Positions 53,064-62,052 of a DNA stretch of 64,000 nt are shown in pieces. Location: NCBI RefSeq assembly GCF_033344935.1, contig NZ_JAWPMM010000001.1:2528001-2592000 (forward strand), written 5' to 3'. The notes beneath the pieces were generated by a model, which did not search any database, was not told where the DNA came from, and worked only from the letters and a program-made list of their open reading frames with translations. The position numbers and the translations under genes are program-made. Origin of the DNA: Reichenbachiella sp. Its GTDB lineage: Bacteria > Bacteroidota > Bacteroidia > Cytophagales > Cyclobacteriaceae. Positions within the stretch are counted from its first letter, which is position 1; each line of letters starts with the position of its first letter.

Positions 53064-53360
53064 TTATTCTAGGCTATCGTATAGATCAATCCATTGTGGA
53101 TTAATGGACTCAATCAAAGCAATTTTCTTTTCTCTTCGGTATTTCTTGACCTGCTTCTCTCGGTCAATGGCTTCTTCTATTGAGTGAAATCCTTCGTAGT
53201 ACACGAGCTTGTTGATATTATACTTTGCAGTAAAACTATTAGGATACAGTTTGGTCTGATGTTCAAATACTCTCGAATTCAGATCGGACGTCACACCTGT
53301 ATAAAATACAGTGTGATGTTTGTTAGTCATGATGTAAACTGCACCTCCTTTGATCATCAT
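53064..53360 (-). CDS. GIY-YIG nuclease domain protein
   Basis: 98 residues, all one GIY-YIG domain: GAVYIMTNKHHTVFYTGVTS holds the GVY..YTG form of the motif, followed by DLNSRVFEHQ (Arg) and EAIDREKQVKKYRREKKIAL with the metal-binding Glu. A final NPQWIDLYD is typical of the short family members. Such proteins cut or nick DNA in homing, repair or transposition; the role of the stand-alone form is unknown. It lies between fold-back repeats B and C, whose edges sit 10-15 bases from the gene. Confidence 0.9.
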   Translation of the reverse strand: MMIKGGAVYIMTNKHHTVFYTGVTSDLNSRVFEHQTKLYPNSFTAKYNINKLVYYEGFHSIEEAIDREKQVKKYRREKKIALIESINPQWIDLYDSLE

Positions 53361-53379
53361 TAAAACTAAGAAAATACCA

Positions 53380-53501
53380 CGTCATATCGAAGGAGGTACG
53401 ACTGAGATACCCCCTGTGGTACAGCTGATGCTTTGGAAACGTAGCTTCAGCTTTGTGAGTCTGCTACCCGTAGGGGACTTCTCCTTCTAGTCGAAGTGAC
53501 G
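53380..53501. repeat. Fold-back repeat, copy C
   Basis: Begins CGTCATATCGA and ends TCGAAGTGACG, as copies A and B. Its left edge lies about 10 bases before the intact GIY-YIG ATG (minus strand), so it forms the upstream leader of that gene. Confidence 0.85.
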
Positions 53502-53536
53502 GAGAGGGGGTGTTTTTATTAAAGTTGATGTAAATG

Positions 53537-54427
53537 CTATTCCACAATCCACTGACGAATTCTCTTGATTTCTCCGTCTATATCTACCAACATGTGTTTT
53601 TTCACTACAAAATTCGGGTCAGCCTTCATCTTCTCTTCAATTTCTTTAAGCTCACCTTTATAAAGAACGTCCAGTATTTGTAATTCTGTAACTATAGTAC
53701 TGATGGCGTCATCACTCGGTAAATCATTCAATACTAAAATTACTTCTCTCAAGGCAGATTCCTGATTCAATACCAATTCGACTAATGGCCTTAAGATTTT
53801 TTCATTTGCTTCTGTTTCTGGAGCTTTGTCAATGGTTACCACTGCTTGGTACATGCCTTCAATGAAGCTGCCGGCAAGTGCGAGACCAGCCATATTCAAA
53901 TGGTGATCTTCTTCCATTTGGATACTGGTTGTAACAAACAGTTCACTTAAGATTTTTGAGATCTCTTCTTGGTTCTGATTTTTGATATGGCCTAGAAAAT
54001 TTTGTAAATGCGCCTCATCGTAAATGGTAGAATCTCCAAGCTCTTGTGCCATTGCGTGAGAAGCTTTCAAATATTCTAAACACTGCTCTTCACGACCATA
54101 GGCTGCCAAGTAGTTGACATCCGAAGCATATACGCCCATGTTCATGGCCATCTTGTCAGCTTTGCCTTTGTATTTTTCTAGGTTTCCTAAATCATTAATG
54201 AGCTCACTTTTAAACTCTGCGTTAATGGATTTGAGGGTGAAAGGAACCAAAGAAGGTGCGGGTAAATCTTTAATCAATTGATCGATATCGTGTATCGTTT
54301 TTGACTCTTTTTCTTGAGCCAGCATCTGTTCGATCTTTTTCCGCTCATCCGTATTGGATTTGCCACCACAATTATAGATTGATATTGAAACAAAAAGTAT
54401 TACGAGAAGTTTAGCTATGTTTTTCAT
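53537..54427 (-). CDS. Lipoprotein of unknown function
   Basis: 296 residues. The signal ends in a lipobox (LFVSISIYNCGGK). The mature part is helical and acidic with stretches such as NYLAAYGREEQCLEYLKASH that recall TPR-like helices, but no repeat period is clear. It is downstream of the ABC-F gene on the same strand, 107 bases away. No family recognised. Confidence 0.65.
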   Translation of the reverse strand: MKNIAKLLVILFVSISIYNCGGKSNTDERKKIEQMLAQEKESKTIHDIDQLIKDLPAPSLVPFTLKSINAEFKSELINDLGNLEKYKGKADKMAMNMGVYASDVNYLAAYGREEQCLEYLKASHAMAQELGDSTIYDEAHLQNFLGHIKNQNQEEISKILSELFVTTSIQMEEDHHLNMAGLALAGSFIEGMYQAVVTIDKAPETEANEKILRPLVELVLNQESALREVILVLNDLPSDDAISTIVTELQILDVLYKGELKEIEEKMKADPNFVVKKHMLVDIDGEIKRIRQWIVE

Positions 54428-54534
54428 GGTTTTTTTGAGGCTTATTAAACTTTAAATGTAGTCAATGACAATTTAATGATCGAATTTCGAGTATCACTCA
54501 AGTAATTTTAATTTTTGAGCAAAAGATAAAATGG

Positions 54535-56451
54535 CTATTCCCCTTCCAACTCTTCAATTTGCTCTACCAACTCTTCCCAAGCTTGATCTTTCGCTTTTAA
54601 GGATTCTCCATTGGCTTCATAGGTCTTGTTGATTTCGGTCAATTTATCGGCGTCGTTGAAGTTGGCTGGATCTGCCAATTGAGCTTCCAATTTGGTCTTT
54701 TCTGTTTCTAGTTTTTCTAGTTCAGACTCTACCTTGCTTAGCTCTTTTTTCAAACGAGAAAGCTCCTTTTGATCCACATCAACTTCCTTCTGTTTTTTTT
54801 CTTTTTTAGGTTTTTCTTCTTTTACCACTGTTGGTTTGAAAGTGTCCTTGGGCTTGTTGTTTTTGTCACACCACCAAGTGTACTCTTCATAAGTTCCAGG
54901 GTATTCCTTGAGTTCTTGACCTTCAATCCACCAGATTTTATTGGCGACCTGAGTGACAAAGTATCTATCGTGAGATACTAGAATGAACGATCCCTGATAT
55001 TGTTGTAGTGCCTGGATTAAAATATTCACAGACTGAATGTCGAGGTGGTTGGTCGGTTCATCAAGAAGGAGAAAGTTGGCTTCTGAAATCAGTGTCTTGG
55101 CCAGGGCTACTCTAGATTTTTCACCACCGGATAATACTTTGATTTTCTTGAAAACATCTTCGTCAGAAAACAAGAAACAACCCAATACTCCACGAAGTTC
55201 TTGTTCGGATTTACCAGAGCCAAACTGCTTGAGTTCTTCCAATATTTCGTTGTCAACATTCAATGATTCTAGTTGGTGCTGTGCATAGAAGGATGGATTC
55301 ACGTTGAATCCCATTTTGGCTTTGCCTTCTATTTTTTCATCACCATCTATGATTCGAAGTAGGGTGGACTTTCCTTTTCCGTTGGCACCTATCAAAGCAA
55401 TCTTATCTCCTCGTTCAATGGTTCCGTTGGCATTTTTTAGTATGTCTATGCCTGGATAAGATTTAGAGATATTTTCAAGTATGGAAACATGACGACCGGA
55501 TTGCTTGCTGAAATTGAACTTGAAATTTACCGCAGCATTTTCTTCGATTACATCTTCTACCTTGTCCATACGCTCCAGTGCTTTTACTCTGGATTGTACC
55601 TGACGGGCCTTAGTGGCTTTAGCACGAAAGCGTTCTACAAATCGTTCGGTTTGACGAATCTTAGCTTGTTGGTTTTCAAAGGCGTTTTTCTGCAGTTCGT
55701 TTCTTAGCTCTTTTTCTTCCAAGTAATTGTCGTAATTACCAGGGTAAGGTGTGAGTTGTTGACCGCTTACTTCTACAATCTTGTTGATCGTATTATTCAA
55801 AAACTGTCTATCGTGAGACACAACAATAACAGCTCCTTCGTAAGACTTGAGGTAATTTTCAATCCATTGAATAGAAGGTAAATCCAAGTGGTTGGTAGGC
55901 TCATCCAGCATAAGGATGGATGGTTTTTCTAGAAGCAGCTTAGCGAGGATCACACGCATTCTCCAACCTCCAGAAAATTCTTTCAGCGGACGCTGAAGGT
56001 CTTCTGTTTTGAAGCCAATTCCTTCCAGTACTTCTTCTGCTTTACTTTGAAGCACATAGCCATCTTTGGCTTCAAACTCTTCCTGTAGACGAGACAGCCG
56101 CTCAACCAACTTATCCTCATAATTGGTTTCCATTTGGTGCAAGACCTTATCGATCCTATGTTGAATTTCTATCACTTCGGCGAAAGCTTCCATTGCCACA
56201 GATAAGATAGAGTCATCTGATTGGAAAGACAGCAAATCCTGATTCAGGAATCCTATGGTACAGTCCTTGGCCATACTGATTTCACCGCTGTCTTTTTGCA
56301 ATTGGCCAATGATTAATTTCAATAAAGTGGATTTACCCGTACCGTTAAGTCCAATCAAGCCAATTTTATCTTTTGGTTTGATATGAAGAGAGGCATTTTC
56401 AAATAGGGCTCTGCTGCCTAAATAGTACGATAAATTGTTGATTGAAATCAT
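54535..56451 (-). CDS. ABC-F family ATPase (Uup/YheS-like)
   Basis: About 638 residues from the ATG at 56449-56451; the earlier ATG at 56466 would add 5 poor residues. Two ATPase domains without membrane segments: first Walker A IGLNGTGKSTLLK, signature FSGGWRMRVILA, Walker B LMLDEPTNHLDLPS; second GANGKGKSTLLR, LSGGEKSRVALA and LLLDEPTNHLDIQS. A linker with FVERFRAKATKARQVQSRVK (P-site tRNA-interaction motif) lies between them, and a basic, then coiled-coil C-terminal tail (KEEKPKKEKKQKEVD, later ELEKLETEKTKLE) is Uup-like. Such proteins act on ribosomes. Confidence 0.95.
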   Translation of the reverse strand: MISINNLSYYLGSRALFENASLHIKPKDKIGLIGLNGTGKSTLLKLIIGQLQKDSGEISMAKDCTIGFLNQDLLSFQSDDSILSVAMEAFAEVIEIQHRIDKVLHQMETNYEDKLVERLSRLQEEFEAKDGYVLQSKAEEVLEGIGFKTEDLQRPLKEFSGGWRMRVILAKLLLEKPSILMLDEPTNHLDLPSIQWIENYLKSYEGAVIVVSHDRQFLNNTINKIVEVSGQQLTPYPGNYDNYLEEKELRNELQKNAFENQQAKIRQTERFVERFRAKATKARQVQSRVKALERMDKVEDVIEENAAVNFKFNFSKQSGRHVSILENISKSYPGIDILKNANGTIERGDKIALIGANGKGKSTLLRIIDGDEKIEGKAKMGFNVNPSFYAQHQLESLNVDNEILEELKQFGSGKSEQELRGVLGCFLFSDEDVFKKIKVLSGGEKSRVALAKTLISEANFLLLDEPTNHLDIQSVNILIQALQQYQGSFILVSHDRYFVTQVANKIWWIEGQELKEYPGTYEEYTWWCDKNNKPKDTFKPTVVKEEKPKKEKKQKEVDVDQKELSRLKKELSKVESELEKLETEKTKLEAQLADPANFNDADKLTEINKTYEANGESLKAKDQAWEELVEQIEELEGE

Positions 56452-56552
56452 GCCGCAAATATGCAAAGGATCATAAGCAATTAAAACTCTCAGAAGATTT
56501 GATATTGGATATCATCCCATGTAATTTTAACTAGGAAATTGGTTAAACAAAC

Positions 56553-57725
56553 ATGCGCTACTTTCAACCCATTGTCATACTGAGCATCTGTGCTTTGTCT
56601 TTTTATCAATGTGAATCAACACCAAAAAGTGAAACTTCAAAAGAGGAGGTTGAGGAAACATTGGAAGATGAAAATTTGAATGAGGCACTAAAGAAAATTA
56701 ACCTACCAGAAGGGTTTTCTATAAGTCTTTATGCTGACAACGTGCCAAATGCTCGGTCTATGACACTCAGTCCAAGTGGTATCTTATATGTTGGTACAAG
56801 GCAAGACGATAAAGTATATGCACTAGAAGATACTGATGGAAATCATGTGGTTGATAAAAAGTACATCATCGCAGAAAACATGAATACACCAAACGGTGTG
56901 GCGTTTAAGGATGGCGATTTGTATGTAGCCGAGATCAATAAAATATGGAAGTTTGTTGATGTAGAGTCTGACTTGAACAAGGTTAAGAAACCAGTTCTTG
57001 TTTCGGATGAATTCCCAAGTGACAAGCATCATGGTTGGAAGTATATTGCTTTTGGACCAGATGGAAAGTTATATGTACCCGTAGGAGCTCCTTGTAATAT
57101 TTGTGAAAGCAAAAAGGAGGTGTACGCCTCTATCACTAGAATGAATAAAGATGGCTCAGGTTTTGAAATATTCGCTCATGGAGTTAGAAATACCGTAGGG
57201 TTTACCTGGCATCCGGAAACAGGCGACATGTGGTTTACGGACAATGGGCGAGATATGATGGGGGACAATATGCCCCCTTGTGAATTAAATCACGCTCCGA
57301 AAATGGGAATGCACTTTGGTTATCCCTATTGTCATGGAGGCGATATCTCTGACCCTACACATGGGGGAGAATATAGCTGTACGGAATTCACGCCTCCTGC
57401 TCAAAAATTAGGACCACATGTAGCACCACTCGGACTGAAGTTCTATACAGGAGATATGTTTCCAAAAGAATATAAGAATGACATCTTTATTGCTGAACAT
57501 GGTTCGTGGAATCGAAGTAATAAGATTGGCTATCGCGTGATGCGAGTAAAGTTGGAAGGTGGAAAAGCCGTCGATTATCAACCTTTTGCTTTTGGTTGGT
57601 TGGATGAAGAAGAGCAGGAAGCTTTTGGTAGACCGGTGGATGTATTTATTATGCCAGATGGTGCCATGTTAGTCTCAGATGATCGAGCAGGTGTTATTTA
57701 TCGTATTAGTTATTCTGCCGATTGA
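56553..57725 (+). CDS. Sorbosone dehydrogenase-like (PQQ sugar dehydrogenase fold) lipoprotein
   Basis: 390 residues. A lipoprotein signal (IVILSICALSFYQCEST) precedes a six-bladed propeller: LPEGFSISLYADNVPNARSM, YVGTRQDDKVYAL, FGPDGKLYVPVGAPCNICES, GVRNTVGFTWHPETGDMWFT, DNGRDMMGDNMPPCELNH and IFIAEHGSWNRS. The pattern fits the L-sorbosone dehydrogenase/GSDH family of sugar oxidation enzymes. The stop (TGA 57723-57725) shares a base with the next ATG, so the esterase is co-translated. Confidence 0.88.
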   Translation: MRYFQPIVILSICALSFYQCESTPKSETSKEEVEETLEDENLNEALKKINLPEGFSISLYADNVPNARSMTLSPSGILYVGTRQDDKVYALEDTDGNHVVDKKYIIAENMNTPNGVAFKDGDLYVAEINKIWKFVDVESDLNKVKKPVLVSDEFPSDKHHGWKYIAFGPDGKLYVPVGAPCNICESKKEVYASITRMNKDGSGFEIFAHGVRNTVGFTWHPETGDMWFTDNGRDMMGDNMPPCELNHAPKMGMHFGYPYCHGGDISDPTHGGEYSCTEFTPPAQKLGPHVAPLGLKFYTGDMFPKEYKNDIFIAEHGSWNRSNKIGYRVMRVKLEGGKAVDYQPFAFGWLDEEEQEAFGRPVDVFIMPDGAMLVSDDRAGVIYRISYSAD

Positions 57726-58369
57726 TGGAACATCACATTGGCTTTAATTTTACTGCTCCTTATTACACGCTCAATGAGCTGACGGATAAGACTACAGATG
57801 TTTGGATTGCTTGTCCTGGATATGGACAGTTGGCGAAATATTTTATTAGACGTTTTGACGTGTTTGATGCTGAAAAGCACTTTGTTATAGCCTTACAAGG
57901 CTTGTCAAAATTCTATTTGCCAGATCAAAAAAATGTAGGGGCCAGTTGGATGACTAAGGAAGACAGAGAAACTGATATGCAGAATCAACGATCGTATTTT
58001 GACGCTGTCATCGAAGAACTTTTTGAAAGTAAATCACTGTCTAATTATCGTATTCACCTCATGGGTTTTTCTCAAGGAGTATCCATGATTAGTCGTATGG
58101 CGGCACATGCAAAAATTGACTTTCAGACTTTGGTGCTTTGGGCAGGAGGGTTTCCTCCAGAGTTGAAGCCTGCTGATTTTGTTCATGTGGATTCATCGGC
58201 CAAATTAAAAGTAGTCATTGGTTCGAATGACGAGTTCTATGCCCTTGACAAAAACTATCAACCGGAGGTTGATAAAATGAAAGCTGCTATTGGTTTGAAC
58301 CCCGAGATTATCGTATTTGATGGTATTCATGAAGTCAAACGGGAAGTACTGGCTTCTTGCCTGGCTTAA
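57725..58369 (+). CDS. Alpha/beta-hydrolase, phospholipase/carboxylesterase type
   Basis: About 214 residues from the ATG at 57725. The nucleophile elbow HLMGFSQGVSMI near residue 115 holds the catalytic Ser, VVIGSNDEFYA supplies the Asp position and FDGIHEVKREVL the His. This is the arrangement of the carboxylesterase family (YpfH/EstB type) that cleaves small esters. Cytoplasmic, no signal. It follows the sorbosone-dehydrogenase-like gene in a TGATG overlap; a shared substrate is not evident. Confidence 0.8.
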   Translation: MEHHIGFNFTAPYYTLNELTDKTTDVWIACPGYGQLAKYFIRRFDVFDAEKHFVIALQGLSKFYLPDQKNVGASWMTKEDRETDMQNQRSYFDAVIEELFESKSLSNYRIHLMGFSQGVSMISRMAAHAKIDFQTLVLWAGGFPPELKPADFVHVDSSAKLKVVIGSNDEFYALDKNYQPEVDKMKAAIGLNPEIIVFDGIHEVKREVLASCLA

Positions 58370-58504
58370 GTAATCCTAACTTTAATTACTGGATTTGGAA
58401 TGCAATCTACCGCCAGCCACATCATATTTCAATCCATCACATTTATCTATCACTCTCTAGACATTGTATTTAATTTGCTTACTTAATCTAATGACAATTA
58501 TAAT

Positions 58505-60343
58505 ATGATGGCAAGGAGAATACTTGTATTGAGTTTAGTGATTTTAGGAAATACAGTGATTGCACAACCAGACAGGTGGCAGCAAAGAGTGGAATACCAA
58601 ATGGAAATTGATATGGATGTAGAGACTAATCAATTTACAGGTGTCCAAAAACTTAAGTATTACAATAATTCTCCAGATACGTTAGACAAAGTTTTCTATC
58701 ATCTCTATTTCAATGCATTTCAGCCAGGAAGTATGATGGATGTGCGAAGCAGAACGCATACTGATACCCGAAGAGGTGTTCAGGACCGTATTTTCAAATT
58801 GAAGGAAGAGGAGATAGGTTATCATAAAATCAAAAGCTTCAAGCAAGATGGTAAGAAAGTGAATGTCTCTGTGGATGGTACAATTATGACTGCAAGACTT
58901 GCATCTCCAATTTTACCCGGTCAGGTGGTCGTTTTTGATCTGGAGTTTGAAAGTCAGGTGCCCATTCAAATTAGAAGAAATGGTAGAGACAATAGAGAAG
59001 GGGTTAGATATTCTATGGGACAATGGTTCCCGAAAATTGCCGAGTACGATTATTCAGGTTGGCAACCGCATGATTATATCGCAAGAGAGTTTTATAGCCC
59101 TTGGGGAGACTACGATGTGACCATTACCATCGATAGCAACTATGTAGTTGGTGCTTCTGGGGTTTTACAAGGAACAGAAAAATCAAAGAAGGGTAAAACG
59201 TCTCATCGTTACCTGGCTAATAATGTTCATGACTTTGCTTGGGGTGCTGACCCTGATTATGAAGTAGATGTGGTTAACATTAGAGAAGGACTAGATCTAC
59301 ATGTTTACTATCAGGCCGACACTTTAAAGGAGCAATGGGAGCAGTTGGGTGATTATATGAAAAAGGCGATTCCGTTTATTGAAGAAAAATGTGGCAAGTA
59401 TCCATATCCTGTTTATAAAGTTGTACAAGGTGGTGATGGTGGGATGGAGTATCCCATGCTTACGCTGATGACAGGACATAAATCATTAAAGTCTGTGGTA
59501 GGAACCGCAGTGCATGAGTTTCTTCATAGCTACTATCAGTTGGTATTGGGTACCAATGAGAGTTATCTCTATTGGATGGACGAAGGTTTTGATCAATACT
59601 ATGATGAGATGACCATGAATTATCTGTTTGATGAAGACTACGTGTCCCGCAAGCCTATGTCTGGATATTATAGGTACTATAAGGGCATAGTTGATTCAGG
59701 AAAAGAAGAACCATTAACAACTCATGCAGATCATTTTGAAAGTCATAGAGCCTATGGTATGGCTGCCTATGGTAAAGGTGCGTTGGCGTTGCAAAATCTG
59801 GAATACATTATGGGGAGAGAGGTATTCGATAGAGCTATGTTACGTTATTATGATACATGGCAATTCAAACATCCAAACGCAGTAGACTTTGAGATTATTT
59901 TGGAAAAAGAAAGTGGTCTAGAGTTAAGTTGGTTTTTCGATTATTGGGTAAAGACCACAAAGACTATCGACTATAGTATATCTAATGTGAATACGGTAAA
60001 TGACGGTATTGAAATATCGATGGAACGAATTGGTTTAATGCCTATGCCACTTGATGTAGTGCTGACTATGAAAGATGGTAATAAGAAGAGTTACAATATT
60101 CCACTAGGAATGATGAGAGGAAATAGAGTGTTGTCAGAAAATGAAATATTGATGACTCCATGGAAATGGGTCAATCCATATTATTCATTTGTAGTAGATG
60201 TGGATATTGATGAGCTCGAGTCGGTCGAGATTGACCCATCTCTTCGTATGATTGATCTAAATTATGATAATAATAAGTATCCAAATCGCAATAGTGAGGT
60301 AGAAATCAAAGGGAAGCCTCAGAAACTGAAGAATAACTTGTAG
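58505..60343 (+). CDS. M1-family metallopeptidase, secreted
   Basis: 612 residues. A signal peptide (RILVLSLVILGNTVIAQ) precedes an M1 peptidase: an N-terminal beta-sandwich (about 25-250), then GGDGGMEYPMLTLMTG (GAMEN-like exopeptidase motif) and VGTAVHEFLHSYYQ with the zinc HExxH near residue 338, and the third ligand Glu in YWMDEGFDQYYDE. A C-terminal sandwich ends the protein. Members trim peptides from the N-terminus; the secreted location suggests nutrient use or protein turnover in the periplasm. Single gene. Confidence 0.92.
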   Translation: MMARRILVLSLVILGNTVIAQPDRWQQRVEYQMEIDMDVETNQFTGVQKLKYYNNSPDTLDKVFYHLYFNAFQPGSMMDVRSRTHTDTRRGVQDRIFKLKEEEIGYHKIKSFKQDGKKVNVSVDGTIMTARLASPILPGQVVVFDLEFESQVPIQIRRNGRDNREGVRYSMGQWFPKIAEYDYSGWQPHDYIAREFYSPWGDYDVTITIDSNYVVGASGVLQGTEKSKKGKTSHRYLANNVHDFAWGADPDYEVDVVNIREGLDLHVYYQADTLKEQWEQLGDYMKKAIPFIEEKCGKYPYPVYKVVQGGDGGMEYPMLTLMTGHKSLKSVVGTAVHEFLHSYYQLVLGTNESYLYWMDEGFDQYYDEMTMNYLFDEDYVSRKPMSGYYRYYKGIVDSGKEEPLTTHADHFESHRAYGMAAYGKGALALQNLEYIMGREVFDRAMLRYYDTWQFKHPNAVDFEIILEKESGLELSWFFDYWVKTTKTIDYSISNVNTVNDGIEISMERIGLMPMPLDVVLTMKDGNKKSYNIPLGMMRGNRVLSENEILMTPWKWVNPYYSFVVDVDIDELESVEIDPSLRMIDLNYDNNKYPNRNSEVEIKGKPQKLKNNL

Positions 60344-60373
60344 ATTTGGGTACGATCAATAAGAATAATTAAT

Positions 60374-61585
60374 TTGAAATTTAAAGAAGTTGGTATTCAC
60401 CCACCCGTATTGGATGGAGTAGATGCCATGGGTTTTGAAAATACTACTCCGATTCAGGAGAAAGCCATTCCCATTATTTTAGAAAACAAAGACCTCATTG
60501 CCTGTGCTCAAACGGGTACAGGTAAAACCGCAGCGTTTTTGTTACCCACCATGCAGCAAATTCATGATCAATCTGATCATGGAAGTATCGATGCACTAGT
60601 GGTAGTTCCTACCAGAGAGCTAGCCATCCAGATTGACCAACAGATTCAAGGTTTAGGATATTTTGTAGAAACTAGTTCTTTGGCTGTTTATGGCGGTGGA
60701 GATGGTATGAGTTGGGATGTTCAGAAAAAGGCCCTACTCAAAGGAGCCAACATCATTATTGCTACTCCAGGAAGAATGATTGCCCACTTGAATCAAGAAT
60801 ATGTGGATCTGTCAAAGGTCAAGCATTTCATTCTTGATGAAGCGGATCGTATGCTTGATATGGGGTTTTATGATGATTTGAAAAAAATCATGAAATTCAT
60901 TCCAAAGGATTGTCAGCGATTGATGTTTTCAGCCACTATGCCACCGAAAATCAGAAAGTTGGCAAAAGAGATTTTGAATGAACCCGAGGAAATCAATATT
61001 GCTATATCCAAACCTTCAGAGAATATCCTTCAGGGAGCTTTTATGATTTATGATGGCCAGAAACCTGAATTGATCAAACATATCTTCTCGGCTAAGAAAA
61101 TGGATAGCGTGATCGTATTTTTATCCAGAAAGAGCGAAGTGGATAAAATAGCCAGAGAGATTAAGAGCCTTGGTATCAATGCGGCGCCCATACACTCCGG
61201 CCTAGAGCAAAAGAAGCGAGAAGATGTATTACAAGACTTTATCAATAAGAAGATTAATGTACTTGTGGCTACCGACGTGATGAGTAGAGGGATTGATATC
61301 AAAGGCATCGACATGGTAATCAATTACAACGTGCCGGGAGATGCCGCTGACTATGTACATAGAATTGGCCGTACAGGTAGAGCAGATGCCAATGGTGTGG
61401 CTTTTACTTTTGTGAACGAAGAGGATATGTACAACTTTTCGAACATTGAGGAATTGATTGGAAAAGAGGTTCAAAAAATAAAAATCCCAGAACATATTGG
61501 TGAAGGTCCGGTCTATAATCCAAAGTTTAGAGCCTCCAAGCCTAAAAGGAACGGTCAGAATAAACGCCGATTCAGCAAGAAATAA
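60374..61585 (+). CDS. DEAD-box RNA helicase (RhlE-like)
   Basis: 403 residues from a TTG at 60374, chosen because KFKEVGIHPPVLDGVDAMGF is the usual opening of these proteins and no ATG precedes it. Q motif TPIQEKAIP, Walker A AQTGTGKTAA, PTRELA, TPGR, DEAD box LDEADRMLD, SAT in FSATMPP, and the C-terminal motifs ATDVMSRGIDIKG and HRIGRTGRA. A short basic tail (KPKRNGQNKRRFSKK) likely helps RNA binding. Such helicases act in ribosome assembly or RNA decay, often under cold stress. Confidence 0.95.
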   Translation: MKFKEVGIHPPVLDGVDAMGFENTTPIQEKAIPIILENKDLIACAQTGTGKTAAFLLPTMQQIHDQSDHGSIDALVVVPTRELAIQIDQQIQGLGYFVETSSLAVYGGGDGMSWDVQKKALLKGANIIIATPGRMIAHLNQEYVDLSKVKHFILDEADRMLDMGFYDDLKKIMKFIPKDCQRLMFSATMPPKIRKLAKEILNEPEEINIAISKPSENILQGAFMIYDGQKPELIKHIFSAKKMDSVIVFLSRKSEVDKIAREIKSLGINAAPIHSGLEQKKREDVLQDFINKKINVLVATDVMSRGIDIKGIDMVINYNVPGDAADYVHRIGRTGRADANGVAFTFVNEEDMYNFSNIEELIGKEVQKIKIPEHIGEGPVYNPKFRASKPKRNGQNKRRFSKK

Positions 61586-61602
61586 CTACATTCAATTTGT
61601 TA

Positions 61603-61673
61603 TGCTAAAATAATTAGCAATTAGTTTTGCTGATTAGAATTATAATGCTAATTTTATTGTCATTAGCGCTAAT
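61603..61673. promoter_or_regulatory. Cluster of GCTAA/TTAGC palindromes, probable operator
   Basis: TGCTAA(5)TTAGCA at 61603-61619, GCTAAT at 61647-61652 facing ATTAGC at 61662-61667, and the perfect palindrome ATTAGCGCTAAT at 61662-61673. The same half-site thus occurs at least five times within 71 bases, just upstream of the 93-residue protein gene and the S24 repressor gene. Autoregulation by that repressor is the natural reading but unproven. Confidence 0.55.
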
Positions 61674-61723
61674 TAATTGATCAATCAAAGGGTTTAATTA
61701 ATTTAATGATAAAATAATTAGTA

Positions 61724-62005
61724 ATGGAAACATATACTGTAGGTGGAGAATACAGACTAAAACTTACGTCTAAGAAGTTGAAGTCAGGGAAGTGTCAAGT
61801 TAAATTTCATGCATCAGTCCAAAAGACCAAGAAGATGTATGGTTATGTTTTGGCTGATTCAGGAGAGACTTTGAAGCATGTAGTTGAAAAAATTATCAAG
61901 CGTTTGGATCAGGTAAAGAATCGTGAAAATTTCCATCATATCAATTTGTACTCGATAGGGAAGCCAGCTGTGAGTGATACAGGTATGGTGCTATTTGATG
62001 CTTGA
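61724..62005 (+). CDS. Hypothetical small protein
   Basis: 93 residues, basic, no signal. Predicted beta strands (YTVGGEYRLKLTSKKL, KCQVKFHASVQK) and a helix (SGETLKHVVEKIIKRLDQVK). It sits between the palindrome cluster and the S24 repressor gene, 47 bases upstream of the latter, so they may share a promoter. No family recognised. Confidence 0.6.
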   Translation: METYTVGGEYRLKLTSKKLKSGKCQVKFHASVQKTKKMYGYVLADSGETLKHVVEKIIKRLDQVKNRENFHHINLYSIGKPAVSDTGMVLFDA

Positions 62006-62052
62006 TTATTGGAATAAAGCAAGGTTCTGTTAAGTTTGTTATCAATTGAAAA

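Noticed and set aside
52702-53501. CRISPR array
   Set aside because: The repeats are three in number, over 120 bases long and self-complementary, with no spacer pattern and no cas genes.
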